Source: Treponema sp.
Lineage (GTDB): Bacteria > Spirochaetota > Spirochaetia > Treponematales > Treponemataceae
Assembly: GCA_017963165.1 (NCBI GenBank)
Contig: JAGCTZ010000057.1
Span: 43,720 to 107,719 of the forward strand
Length of the DNA stretch: 64,000 nt
Direction of reading: 5' to 3'
Positions 1 through 9,492 of the stretch are shown piece after piece. The position numbers and the translations under genes were made by a program. A model generated the notes under the pieces. The model saw only the letters and a list, made by a program, of their open reading frames with translations. It was not told the DNA's origin and did no database searches. How positions within the stretch are numbered: position 1 is the first letter of the stretch; every line of letters begins with the position of its first letter.

Positions 1-1443
1 AAAATCAATATGAACAATCAGGACACCATTACATACAGTAATATTGTCATTGGCGAAGTATGGCTTGCCGGCGGTCAATCAAACATGGAATTCGAGCTTC
101 ATAATTGTACTGAAGGTCCAAAAGAACTTGCCGATACAACTGGCGAAACCGGCGCTAAAAACGTACGCTTTTACTACACAAACAAAATTGCCTGGATGGA
201 TAATCATTTTTATGAAGCAGAGCGAAACACCAGCTGGCAGACATGGGAATCGGAAGGAAAAAAAGCGTGGTCGGCTGTAGGCTTCTTTTTTGCAAAAAAG
301 CTTGCGCAGGATCTTGGCTGTACAGTAGGAATCATTGGCTGCAACTGGGGCGGAACAAGCGCAAGTGCCTGGATGCGTCGTGAATATCTGGAAAAGGATG
401 AAGAGCTTTGTACCTATCTTACAGAACAGGCAGAAGCAACAAAAGACAAATCAATAGAACAGCAGTGCCGCGAATATGATGAATACGAAATTATAAATGC
501 AGCCTGGCAAAAAAAATGCGATGCACTTTATGCCGCAAAACCAGATATCACCTGGGCACAAGTAGAACAGCAGCTTGGAAAATCGCCATGGCCGGGACCT
601 CGCTCCTGTAAAAATCCGTATCGTCCGACAGGACTTTATGATTGCATGGTAAACCGTGTGCTCCCCTACACGCTCAAAGGTGTAATCTGGTATCAGGGCG
701 AAAGTGATGACCACAAGCCTCACTGTTATGCAAAGCTTTTTTCGAACCTTATAGATAACTGGCGGACAGACTGGAAGGATCCTGCGCTGCCGTTTGTATT
801 TGTTCAGCTTCCGTGTCACCGCAATGAATACGACAAAGATTTTAAACACTGGTGTTTAATCAGACAAGAACAGGAAAAAGTTCATCACATGATTAAAAAT
901 GCTTTTATGACCTGCGCGCTAGACCTTGGACAATTCAACGACATTCATCCAAAAGCAAAAAAAACTGTTGGCGAACGGCTGGAACAAAATGCTTTAGCAA
1001 ATGTTTACAACGAAGCCTGCGGTAAAAAGCCGGAAGAGGTTCTTTCTCCAATGCTTGCTTCTGCAATTGTTATGGGCGCACAGTCCGACGAAGGTACAGC
1101 AGCTCACGGACGGATTGTTTTGACCTTTGAAAATGCCCCGCAGGGTTTTGTAGCGTACGAAGATAAAATAAATTTTGATTATTACAAACGAATGGAACAG
1201 CATCAGGGAAACAGCGTTCCTGCAATATTCACTGGCTTTGAAGTTGCAGGTGCAGACGGTGAATTTTATCCTGCAGCTTACAGATTTGGCCAGAATATAG
1301 GTGAACCAATAAATACAATCACAGTGTATTCGCCGCTTGTGCCAAATCCTGTTGCAGCCCGCTATGCATGGTACAATTACGGGCCGGTGAATATTTATGG
1401 CAAAAATGGACTTCCGCTGGCGCCGTTCATGACTTTTGTATAG
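1..1443 (+). CDS. Sialate O-acetylesterase-like SGNH hydrolase (5' end cut by window edge)
   Basis: Likely removes acetyl esters from sugars (sialic acid or acetylated hemicellulose). The reading frame is open from base 1, and the first Met (base 10) lies only about 23 residues before the catalytic block, so the true start is outside the window. Visible blocks are GGQSNM with the nucleophile Ser (about residue 24 from that Met), a Gly/Asn block in IGCNWGGTSASAW, VIWYQGESD, and the Asp-His block FNDIHPKAK near residue 315. These match the sialate O-acetylesterase (SASA) family. It converges with the GH39 glycosidase and sits beside a sugar-sensor gene, which fits plant polysaccharide use. The physiological substrate cannot be read from the sequence. 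The last 30 bases share a 14-bp direct repeat with the DNA just beyond the stop. Confidence 0.85.
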   Translation, partial: KINMNNQDTITYSNIVIGEVWLAGGQSNMEFELHNCTEGPKELADTTGETGAKNVRFYYTNKIAWMDNHFYEAERNTSWQTWESEGKKAWSAVGFFFAKKLAQDLGCTVGIIGCNWGGTSASAWMRREYLEKDEELCTYLTEQAEATKDKSIEQQCREYDEYEIINAAWQKKCDALYAAKPDITWAQVEQQLGKSPWPGPRSCKNPYRPTGLYDCMVNRVLPYTLKGVIWYQGESDDHKPHCYAKLFSNLIDNWRTDWKDPALPFVFVQLPCHRNEYDKDFKHWCLIRQEQEKVHHMIKNAFMTCALDLGQFNDIHPKAKKTVGERLEQNALANVYNEACGKKPEEVLSPMLASAIVMGAQSDEGTAAHGRIVLTFENAPQGFVAYEDKINFDYYKRMEQHQGNSVPAIFTGFEVAGADGEFYPAAYRFGQNIGEPINTITVYSPLVPNPVAARYAWYNYGPVNIYGKNGLPLAPFMTFV

Positions 1444-1487
1444 GCCCTTCGACAGGCTCAGGGACCCCATGTACCGCTGGCGCCGTT
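1414..1487. repeat. 14-bp direct repeat bracketing a GGCCCTTCGACAGG-type element
   Basis: The 14-mer CCGCTGGCGCCGTT occurs at 1414-1427 (inside the esterase 3' end) and again at 1474-1487 (just before the GH39 stop on the other strand). Between them, at 1443-1468, is a full copy of the palindromic GGCCCTTCGACAGGCTCAGG-type repeat found at seven other sites in the window. This is either a local duplication made when the element inserted or a coincidence of convergent gene ends. Confidence 0.8.
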
Positions 1488-3065
1488 TTACATTTTTTCA
1501 TAGAAGCTGTAGTCGTAGCTGTTGTCACTTGTAAGAGGCGCCGGTGCCACTTCAAAATAAACAACTGCATTACGACCGGCTTTGAGCATAAACTTTGGCG
1601 CAGAACCATCTAAAAGCTCTGTAGCAACCAGAGGATGTGCAGCCGACTTTAAAAGCTCAATCTGCGAATCTGTAAGATTTGCCGATTCACCCAAATCATG
1701 CCAAACCTTCAACGGATTACAGCATTTTTCATCAACTGTTTTTGTAAGAAGGCAAACGCGTTTTTGCGCAAAAGCAGGTAATGAAATTGCAAATTCCAAT
1801 TCTTCCTGTTTTGTTTCAAGAGTAAGATTCCAGGCAATACCTTTGTAAGAGCCGTCTGCAGCTTTTACAATTACAATATTCTTGTCGCGGTAAACGCATT
1901 TTTCCTGATTTTCCTTAAGGTCTTTAAAGAATTTAAATGTCCAGTAAGTTGGTTTAGGAATGCTTCCATTTGCCAAAAGTCCAAAGCCTCCATGGAAAGG
2001 CGTAAATGGAACTCCATTTTCTTCGAACACATCTCCAAAAGTCCAGTAAGAATAACCTGTAACATAATCACCAATTTCTGCAAGAGTACGTCCAAGATAA
2101 GCGGCATTTAAGTTTGTATCATGAAGCGGACAATTTGGAATATAAGAAGTGTTGAACTCTGTAATATAGAACGGAAGATTTTTATAATCAGGATAACGGT
2201 TGATTATTTTGCGGCAATCACGAAGAGTCTGCAGCGTTTCATCAAGAGGCATAAGCTTTGCATAACCATAATGACCTTTATAATCAGGATATTCTGTTGT
2301 GTAATGATGACGGCTTATAAAATCAATCGGAGGCTTTTTTTCTGTAAGGAAATCAAGAAAGCCTTTCATCCATTTTTTGTCTGCGCCACCACAAATTGCA
2401 GGACCACCAACCTTAAAGTTTTTATTTACCTTTTTGATTGCGCGTGCAGTCTTATCATAAAGCTTAAAGTATTCTTCCATATTTGCATCTTTCCAGAAGC
2501 CGGGAAGATTTGGTTCATTCCATACTTCAATTGGCCAGGTAAGAACATCCTCTGCACCATAACGGTCCATCAAATGACGCAACGTAGCCTGAACAAGATT
2601 AATCCATTTGTTGTAATCCTTTGGTGGAGTTGTATTACCCTTCCAATAGAAAATTGTATTATCGCCACTGGCAAGCTTATACGGCATAAAACCAAGCTCC
2701 AGAAACGGACGGATTCCAAGACGCACATATTCATCAACAACACGATCAAGGTAAGTAAAATTGTATTCAATAATTCTAGGTGCATTTTTATCTACATATT
2801 CAAAATATTCACGATAATCCTTAAAATCCTGAGGAGTTTTTTTGAGTGCACTTCTGTCCTTAAATTCCTGATAAATTGCCATGTCATCGCAAAAAAGTCC
2901 GTGACCGCGAATGAACTTAAAGCCAATATCCTTTTGCACAACAGCAAGCTGATCAAGATATTCTTTTGTAAGTGCCAGCCACATTCTTCCGGTACCGACA
3001 CAAAAATCTACGTTGTTATTGAATTTTACTTTTTCTTTTCCTGTTAGTTTGATTTGCGTTTTCAT
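1488..3065 (-). CDS. Glycoside hydrolase family 39 protein (beta-xylosidase-like)
   Basis: A 525-residue retaining glycosidase with the clan GH-A (beta/alpha)8 barrel, likely beta-xylosidase or a related exo-activity on hemicellulose oligosaccharides. The acid/base Glu is E184 in VWNEPNLPGF and the nucleophile is E303 in YITEFNTSY, both in the expected context and spacing for GH39. A smaller C-terminal beta domain follows from about residue 390. No signal peptide is visible, so it probably acts in the cytoplasm on imported oligosaccharides. Its ATG overlaps the TGA of the upstream sensor-GGDEF gene by 4 nt, so the two are probably co-transcribed and translationally coupled. Exact substrate is inferred from family only. 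Confidence 0.88.
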   Translation of the reverse strand: MKTQIKLTGKEKVKFNNNVDFCVGTGRMWLALTKEYLDQLAVVQKDIGFKFIRGHGLFCDDMAIYQEFKDRSALKKTPQDFKDYREYFEYVDKNAPRIIEYNFTYLDRVVDEYVRLGIRPFLELGFMPYKLASGDNTIFYWKGNTTPPKDYNKWINLVQATLRHLMDRYGAEDVLTWPIEVWNEPNLPGFWKDANMEEYFKLYDKTARAIKKVNKNFKVGGPAICGGADKKWMKGFLDFLTEKKPPIDFISRHHYTTEYPDYKGHYGYAKLMPLDETLQTLRDCRKIINRYPDYKNLPFYITEFNTSYIPNCPLHDTNLNAAYLGRTLAEIGDYVTGYSYWTFGDVFEENGVPFTPFHGGFGLLANGSIPKPTYWTFKFFKDLKENQEKCVYRDKNIVIVKAADGSYKGIAWNLTLETKQEELEFAISLPAFAQKRVCLLTKTVDEKCCNPLKVWHDLGESANLTDSQIELLKSAAHPLVATELLDGSAPKFMLKAGRNAVVYFEVAPAPLTSDNSYDYSFYEKM

Positions 3066-4999
3066 TCTGATACTCCTCCATTTGGCCCTTCAACATGCTC
3101 AGGGACCTCATCGTGTTTTTTATGATATTCCTGTTTTTGTTCGTACATAACATTATCTACATTTTCTATTGCCTGCTCAAGAGTAAGATCGGCCTGTGGC
3201 GGAACAGAGTAAGTTCCAACACTTGCAGAAAGATTATACGGAAGATGCATCACAGAAGTTTTAGAGGCCAGACGATTTTTTATCATCGTACAATAATCCT
3301 CGCCATTGTAGTTTCTGCTGTTACCAATTACAAGAAATTCATCGCCACCATAACGAATGCAAAGCCAGTTTTTAGGAATAGTTTCAAGCACGGCGGCAGC
3401 TACAGTTTTTACGGCAAGGTCACCATGAAGATGTCCAAACTTGTCGTTAATATGCTTCATCTTATTTATATCAACAAAGAAAAGAACAGTTGTAAGTCCA
3501 TTCTTTTTGTTTTGTGCATAAAAAGGTTTTGCAAGCTTTTCGAGTCCCTGACGATTAAGAGCACCAGAAAGAGCATCCTTTGTAGAAAGCCTCAGATACT
3601 GTTGACTCATCTGCTTGAACATATTTCGTTTTCTAAAGTGCTCAATACCTGTTCCCATGTTGCGCGTCCAAAGATAGCCGTAGCGATTATCAATCATCGT
3701 AAGATTATTTTTTGTAACAAAATAACCGTGAACATACGCATGATGAAAAATTGGCAGAAAAAGAAAAAAATTGCTTTTATCATCTGTCCGCATTTTTGAA
3801 GGAATTAAATCGCGGGTTGGAATCATTTCTCTAAGATATTTTTTATTATCTTGAACAGAGCTTATAGCCTGAACCTGAGTACCATAAGTAAGATTTTGTG
3901 GAAGATTTTCGGCAGAATTAATAAGAACAGAATTCCAGTCTGATTTCATAAAAATACAAAAATCAGAGCCTTCGAAGTTATGCGACCTTGCAAAGAAATT
4001 TTCGATATTTGTAAGCAGTGTGAATACATCACCGGCTTCTGTAAAAATTTCTCCCAAGATTTCCATATGAGTATCAAACTCTTCTTTTTTATTTGAATCA
4101 TCAAGAAGATTAAGTGTAAAGCGCCTTTGCTCCGAAGTTGTAGAAGCAACACAGCCACAAGTCTGACGTAACACAGGTGTACTTTTGACAGTAAGAGTCT
4201 GCAGCGGATTCACTCCATGAATAAGACGATTGACAGATTCTGCACCCAAAAGCTCTGCATTACCATTTACAGTTGTAATAGAAGGATTTGTACATCCCGT
4301 TTCTGTTATATTATCATAACCTAAAATCTTAAGCTGTTCCGGAACTTTTATATTGTTTTCTATACAAACCTTTAACAAAGCAATTGCAAGTAAATCATTA
4401 GCACAGCAAAAGGCTTGAGGAAGCTTTTTACCGGATTTAACATATTCTTCAAAAAATCTGTAGGCACAATGATAATCACATGTTTCAATCAAATAAACTT
4501 TTTCTGAATCAAAAGGAATGTTATTGTCCTCTAACACAGTTTTGTAAGCTCTGAAACGTTCAGTAATATCAACAGAATTTTCTTTGCCGGTAATATAAGC
4601 AATATCCGAAACATTATGCATTCTTATAAGATGTGCAAGCGCTCCATATATGCCCGAATAATTATCAACCTTAAGACAACAGATTCCCTGAAGCTTTTTA
4701 TTAATAGTCAGAGCCGGTTTTTTTGCTTTTAAAATGCGGAGTCTCTCTCGTTCCAGAACACGGGCATTATTTATAAGATCCGAAAGAAGAACTATACCAT
4801 CAAAATCTTCGTAATTAATCAGATTAAAAATGGAAGACCCGGTCCAGTTCGGAAACCCGGAATATTCTGTGTAGTTATAAACATTAAAAAAATATATATC
4901 AATATGCTCACCTTCTACGGCCCGCATCATTCCATGCAGAAAATCCTTAAGAAAGTAAGTACACCACCCGCAACCAAGCACAGCGATTCGTCTATTCAT
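3062..4999 (-). CDS. LacI-type sugar-sensor / GGDEF diguanylate cyclase
   Basis: A 645-residue protein. Residues 1 to about 285 look like the periplasmic-binding-protein fold of LacI regulators (for example FCCANDLLAIALLKVC and LKILGYDN) but lack a helix-turn-helix. A middle GAF-like region (about 320-460) is followed by a GGDEF domain with an intact RYGGDEF motif at 551-555, so it probably makes cyclic di-GMP in response to a cytoplasmic sugar ligand. There is no membrane segment. It is the first gene of a two-gene unit with GH39. The C-terminal residues after about 629 (DEVPEHVEGPNGG) are encoded by an inserted palindromic repeat. A TATAAT box (5008-5013, minus strand) lies 8 nt before the ATG with no ribosome-binding site, suggesting a leaderless mRNA. 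Confidence 0.87.
   Translation of the reverse strand: MNRRIAVLGCGWCTYFLKDFLHGMMRAVEGEHIDIYFFNVYNYTEYSGFPNWTGSSIFNLINYEDFDGIVLLSDLINNARVLERERLRILKAKKPALTINKKLQGICCLKVDNYSGIYGALAHLIRMHNVSDIAYITGKENSVDITERFRAYKTVLEDNNIPFDSEKVYLIETCDYHCAYRFFEEYVKSGKKLPQAFCCANDLLAIALLKVCIENNIKVPEQLKILGYDNITETGCTNPSITTVNGNAELLGAESVNRLIHGVNPLQTLTVKSTPVLRQTCGCVASTTSEQRRFTLNLLDDSNKKEEFDTHMEILGEIFTEAGDVFTLLTNIENFFARSHNFEGSDFCIFMKSDWNSVLINSAENLPQNLTYGTQVQAISSVQDNKKYLREMIPTRDLIPSKMRTDDKSNFFLFLPIFHHAYVHGYFVTKNNLTMIDNRYGYLWTRNMGTGIEHFRKRNMFKQMSQQYLRLSTKDALSGALNRQGLEKLAKPFYAQNKKNGLTTVLFFVDINKMKHINDKFGHLHGDLAVKTVAAAVLETIPKNWLCIRYGGDEFLVIGNSRNYNGEDYCTMIKNRLASKTSVMHLPYNLSASVGTYSVPPQADLTLEQAIENVDNVMYEQKQEYHKKHDEVPEHVEGPNGGVSE
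3084..3107. repeat. GGCCCTTC-type palindromic repeat inside the GGDEF gene
   Basis: A copy of the repeat (variant with CAACATGCTCAGG in the middle) lies inside the 3' end of the diguanylate cyclase gene, in frame, and is translated as VPEHVEGP. It is 20 nt upstream of the GH39 start codon, so it could also affect translation of that gene. Confidence 0.85.
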
Positions 5000-5136
5000 A
5001 TTTAAATATTATAACATGATTTCCCGGAATTTGAAAATTTGGTTTTTCTTGTGTGATTTTTCGTGGGATTTTTTTTCCTTGCGTGAATTTCAAAACAGGG
5101 GTTAAAATAAAGAATACACATAAAAAAGGAGATTTT

Positions 5137-7432
5137 ATGAAGAAATTATCAGTACTTTTTTTTCCTGCTTGTCATTAGTGGAATGACATTAGCTTGTAAA
5201 GATGTAAACAACTCCAAGCCTGACAAAGTAAAAACCGGAAAAGCTGTAAAAGGAATTGACGACCAACTAACTGTTACACCTCGTTCCGATGGACTTCTGA
5301 TTCAATTGAATGCACAAGAAGAATGGAAACACATTTCATTTTGTGTTCGTGATGTTACTAATAAAGATGCTGATGAATGGCATGAAAAAATTGAAGTAGA
5401 AGTTCCTGTAACAACAACAAGTAATTCTGTAAAAGGCAAACTGCTTTTTCCATTTACAGAAAAGAACAGAAATTACGAAGTCTGGATTACTCATTCTGGA
5501 AATAATAATGATGAATATGCCGACTGGGCAGATGAAGAAGGAAAAGCTGCTTCGGTAAAAGCAATTGGTGGAATAGGACAATATGATGTAACATACAACA
5601 AAGCTCAATACTGGAGCCCAAGACGTGGATTATACCTTAATCGTTTTGACCAGACTATCCCTGCAGGAATATCAGATGAACAGCAAAAGCTCAGGGTTCG
5701 TGCAGAAATAGGAACCCGCTGGAAGACAGACGAAAAATTTTTTGAACCTGATACAATCAGTGATGTAATCTGGTTCCCGGAAGATGAAGATGATGATTTT
5801 ACAAGCTTCATAAAAGGTAAAGACAAAATATTCCTTTCAGTTGAATATGTTATTACGTATGAAGATTTAGAATACATTCAAAGATTCTATGGAAACTGGG
5901 GTAATTGGGATGACGAAGCACAAGAAGAAATTGAAGATTCTAACTGGTTCGTTGATTACGAAGTTTTAGATCCTGATGCAAAAAAGCTTCCTGTAGTAAG
6001 AATTAAATCTACAGAAAAAGAACTGGACAATAAATTTGTTGCAGAACCAATTACAGGTCACGTAAAAACATCTCAACAAAGCTGGGGCGATTACAGCAAT
6101 GCAGATGTCCCAGATCCATACTATGAACAATGTAAAATTACTGTAGAAGATGAAAACGGCACTTCCGTTCTTTCAAATATTGATGCACAAGTCAAGGTTC
6201 GAGGAAACTGGACAACTTCTTATGACAAAAAATCTTTGCGAATTAAGTATGATAAGAAGCAGACAATGTTAGGTTTGAATAACAATGAAAAATTCAAAAA
6301 CTGGGTTCTTCTTGCCGGCTTTAAAGATGCTTCTTTACTGCGTGATGCAGCTGCCTTTAAAATGTATGAAACAATGTTCCCTGATTATTATGTAAGCGAC
6401 AGCAAACTTGTAGAAGTATTTGTTAATGATGTTTACTGGGGCGTTTATCTTCTGGCAGAACAGCAGGAAACAAAATCAGAAAGAATTAATATTAACGAGG
6501 CCGAAAAAAATTATGAAGGCACAGACATTGGTTACCTGATTGAATTTGATTCTTACTATCAGACAGAAGCAGAAAATGAACAATTCGAAATTGATTATAA
6601 AGTTCCAATTAAGGATTACAATGAAAAAACAATGCAGGATCCTCAAAAGGGCTATACAATCAAGAGCGATGTTTATTCTGCTGCCCAGAAAGAATTTATC
6701 CAGGATTATATGAATAAGCTCTGGGAGATTTGTTACGAAGCTTCGTATAACAAAAAATATTACAGATTCAAAGATGATTATACGCTTGAGCAATATACAC
6801 CAGAAGGCGCAAACGATGATGAAAAATGCAAGAACTGTATTTCGCAGATTATTGATATAAAATCGCTTGCCGACATGTATATTTTCAGCGAGCTTATCTG
6901 CGATCCTGATTTATATCTTACAAGCTTCTTTATGGATATTGACTTTAGCGAAGACGGCGACAAGAAGCTCCGTTTTGAAGCTCCTTGGGATTTTGACTCT
7001 ACAATGGGAAATAAAAACTTCTGTTCTGATGATTTATCACATGACAATATCACAGGAAAAAGTGATATGTTTGCAGGGGCTTTGCAGACAGATGTAAACT
7101 GCTATGATGATAAAGTTCATGGAAACCCATGGATGCTTATCTTTATAAAATGCGGCTGGTTCCAGAATCTTGTAAAGAGTGAATGGACAACTGCAAAAAC
7201 TAAAAACGCCCTGCAGGCTGCAAACACATTAATTTCAAGCTACGAACCTTACGAAGATCGTCTTGAATTCAACCGCACAAGATGGGAAAACCCAGCAGAC
7301 GTTATCAGCGAGATTTATGGACCTGCCAGAGATGCTGCATACGAATCGCATGAAGCTTCTGTAAATTATTTTAAGCTATGGCTTCAAACCCGCTATAACG
7401 CCATGGATGGAATTATAACAGGTTTGAAATAA
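5137..7432 (+). CDS. CotH-like lipoprotein, signal peptide interrupted by an 8-T frameshift
   Basis: Most of the protein is open from 5183, but the apparent start is the ATG at 5137, preceded by AAGGAG. From there the frame reads MKKLSVLFF and then hits TAG after a run of eight T (5156-5163). With seven T it would read MKKLSVLFFLLVISGMTLAC, a textbook lipoprotein signal with Cys. The mature part has an acidic N-terminal region, then a CotH-kinase-like domain from about residue 300 of the open frame (KVRGNWTTSYDKKSLRIKY, LLAGFKDASLLRDAAAFKMY, VYWGVYLLAEQ, and the APWDFDSTMGN block). CotH-family proteins are atypical kinases or spore-coat and cellulosome-associated surface proteins; its role here is unknown. 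Either a phase-variable tract, a recent mutation, or a sequence error. Confidence 0.85.
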
Positions 7433-7440
7433 AACCTATA

Positions 7441-7497
7441 CAAACTGGGCCTGGCAATGCAAACTGTGCCTGCCTATGCAAACTGTGCCTGGCGCAG
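7441..7497. repeat. Three 19-bp tandem repeats at the 3' end of the ABC gene
   Basis: Units start at 7441, 7460 and 7479, each beginning CAAACTG(G/T)GCCTG. The third unit encodes the last residues (RQAQFA) of the ABC transporter and the stop codon lies in the second unit, so the other units look like duplications of the gene end. Confidence 0.8.
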
Positions 7498-9237
7498 CTT
7501 GTAGTAGGCGCCTTTTTTAGCCATAAGCTCGGCCGGTGAACCCGACTCTACAATGCCACCGTTATCTATTACAAAGATGCGGTCGGCATTTTGAATTGTA
7601 GAAAGGCGGTGCGCAATTACAAAGCTTGTGCGGCCTTTGAGCATGCTGGCAATTCCAGCCTGAACTAAGAGCTCTGTTTTTGTGTCGATGCTACTAGTCG
7701 CCTCATCCAGAATGAGGATGCGAGGTGCAGACAACATTGTTCTGGCAAAGGCAACAAGCTGGCGCTGGCCGTTGGAAAGTTCGCCGCCGCGCGCGGTCAA
7801 AGGTGTGTCGTAGCCTTTTTCCAGATTCTTTATAAAGTCATCGGCATGGACTGCGCGCGCTGCTGCAAGCATTTCTTCTTCCGTTGCATCAAGCTTACCA
7901 TACATAATGTTCTCGCGGATTGTACCACTAAAGATGTAATTATCCTGAGTCATTATACCCATCTGAGTACGAAGGCTTTCAAGCGTAACATCGCGGATAT
8001 CTTTACCGTCAATCAAAAGCGCCCCGTCCTTTACATCATAAAAACGGCTTACAAGGTTTACGATAGTAGATTTTCCGGCGCCTGTTGGTCCAACCAAAGC
8101 AATCGTTTCGCCGGCGTGCACCTTAAAGTCAACGTTCTTTAAAACATCAACCTCGGCTTCGTAGCCAAAGGTAACATCGCGGAACTCTACGTCGCCCTGA
8201 ATTGGAGGCATCGCGTCTGCGCCATCCTTATCCACAATCTTTGCTTCGGTATCTATAATTTCAAAAATGCGTTCTGCTCCGGTTGCGGCATTTACAAACT
8301 GATTGTAAAAGTTACTCAGGTTCATAATCGGCTGCCAGAACATTCCAACGTAAGAACCAAAGGCAACGTAAGTACCAATTGAAACATTGTCAATTCCAAG
8401 CAGTTTAATACCAACCAGGTAAAGGCTCATTGTACCAACGCTCCAACAGATATCAATCCAAGAAAAATATCCGTCGCACCAGGTAACCGCCTTCATAAAT
8501 TCCTTACGGTCTTCCCAGATAAGTTCACGGAAGGTTTTATCAGTTTCCTGTTCTGCACGGAAGCTCTGGATAATTTTGATTCCGGATAGGTCTTCGTTAA
8601 TAAACGCATTCAGGTTGCTGGACTTTTGTCTCTTAGCCTTCCAGTGTTTTTCCGACATGATGGAAATTACAAAAACTCCCACAATCAAAAACGGCAAAGT
8701 ACAAAGTGCTGCCAGTGCAAGCTTCCAGTTTTTGATGAACATAATCACCATAACAGAAACTACAGTAACCATATTCGGAATGAGCGTTGTTACCGCGTTT
8801 TCGATAATATCCTTGAGTGAGTTTGTGTCACCGATAATTCGCGCCAAAATCTTTCCCGAAGGACGGCTGTCAAAAAACGCAAGATCAAGCTTCTGAATAT
8901 GTTCGTAAAGCTGCTGCCTTAAATCCTGAATAACCTTATTGCTCAATTTTGCCATGATAAGCATACGCATTTTAATTGCAAGCACGGCAAGCACATTTAT
9001 TACCACGCTGATTGCAATTATTTTGAGCAGCCCCGGCACATTTTTGAGCATAATATATTTATCAATCGCAATTTCGTTGAGCAGCGGGTTCACCAGATCC
9101 ACCGCCGTTCCAACTGCCATGAGCGCAAACACAAAAGCAATGCGCCCCTTATATTTGAGCAGGTATTTGAAAAGCCGCGGCATTGTCTCAAATTGAGATT
9201 TTTGTACCTGCTGTTCGTCTATTTTATAACTGTTCAT
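7474..9237 (-). CDS. ABC exporter half-transporter with consensus ATPase site
   Basis: A 587-residue fusion of a six-helix exporter membrane domain (about 30-320) and an ATPase domain. Walker A is GPTGAGKST, the signature is LSNGQRQL, Walker B with catalytic Glu is ILILDEAT, and the switch His is in IAHRLST. Paired with the next upstream gene on the same strand, whose site is degenerate, it makes a heterodimeric type IV exporter (TM287/288 or BmrCD type) that probably exports a drug, lipid or peptide; the substrate is unknown. The two genes are separated by 252 nt of repeats. The start (ATG at 9237) is preceded by AAGGAGA. Confidence 0.92.
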   Translation of the reverse strand: MNSYKIDEQQVQKSQFETMPRLFKYLLKYKGRIAFVFALMAVGTAVDLVNPLLNEIAIDKYIMLKNVPGLLKIIAISVVINVLAVLAIKMRMLIMAKLSNKVIQDLRQQLYEHIQKLDLAFFDSRPSGKILARIIGDTNSLKDIIENAVTTLIPNMVTVVSVMVIMFIKNWKLALAALCTLPFLIVGVFVISIMSEKHWKAKRQKSSNLNAFINEDLSGIKIIQSFRAEQETDKTFRELIWEDRKEFMKAVTWCDGYFSWIDICWSVGTMSLYLVGIKLLGIDNVSIGTYVAFGSYVGMFWQPIMNLSNFYNQFVNAATGAERIFEIIDTEAKIVDKDGADAMPPIQGDVEFRDVTFGYEAEVDVLKNVDFKVHAGETIALVGPTGAGKSTIVNLVSRFYDVKDGALLIDGKDIRDVTLESLRTQMGIMTQDNYIFSGTIRENIMYGKLDATEEEMLAAARAVHADDFIKNLEKGYDTPLTARGGELSNGQRQLVAFARTMLSAPRILILDEATSSIDTKTELLVQAGIASMLKGRTSFVIAHRLSTIQNADRIFVIDNGGIVESGSPAELMAKKGAYYKLRQAQFA

Positions 9238-9249
9238 ATCTTCTCCTTG

Positions 9250-9492
9250 TTAGCTGCAAGCGATTAGCTATTAGCTATTAGCCTTTAGGGGGAAAGCCTT
9301 CCCCTCGGCCGCACTACGTTGCGTCCTACCCCTTCTCCTAGGGGGCTCGCCGCCCCCTAAAACCCCTGCGGATAAGTAAACCTAAAAATTGCTTTCGCAA
9401 TTTTCTTAACGGTTTGCTATCTATCACCGCCCGCCAGCGGGCTTACTCACCCCTAAAACCCCTGGCACCTAGCACCTATAACCTAGCACCTA
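9250..9492. repeat. Non-coding repeat block bounded by heptanucleotide arrays between the ABC genes
   Basis: No gene is visible here. The left edge (9250-9284) has period-7 units of the TTAGCTA type. The right edge (9465-9492) has four period-7 units, GCACCTA, GCACCTA, TAACCTA, GCACCTA. The two arrays have opposite orientation of the TAG motif. Between them are a perfect hairpin TAGGGGGC/GCCCCCTA (9339-9359), two copies of CCCCTAAAACCCCTG (9354-9368 and 9450-9464), and a small AAATTGC/GCAATTT hairpin near 9387. The stop codon of the upstream ABC gene (TAG) lies inside the last heptamer. Confidence 0.75.

Noticed and set aside
2121..3047. Plus-strand reading frame over GH39
   Set aside because: Lies antisense to a clear glycosidase with intact catalytic residues and has Lys/Ile/Phe-rich composition typical of shadow frames.
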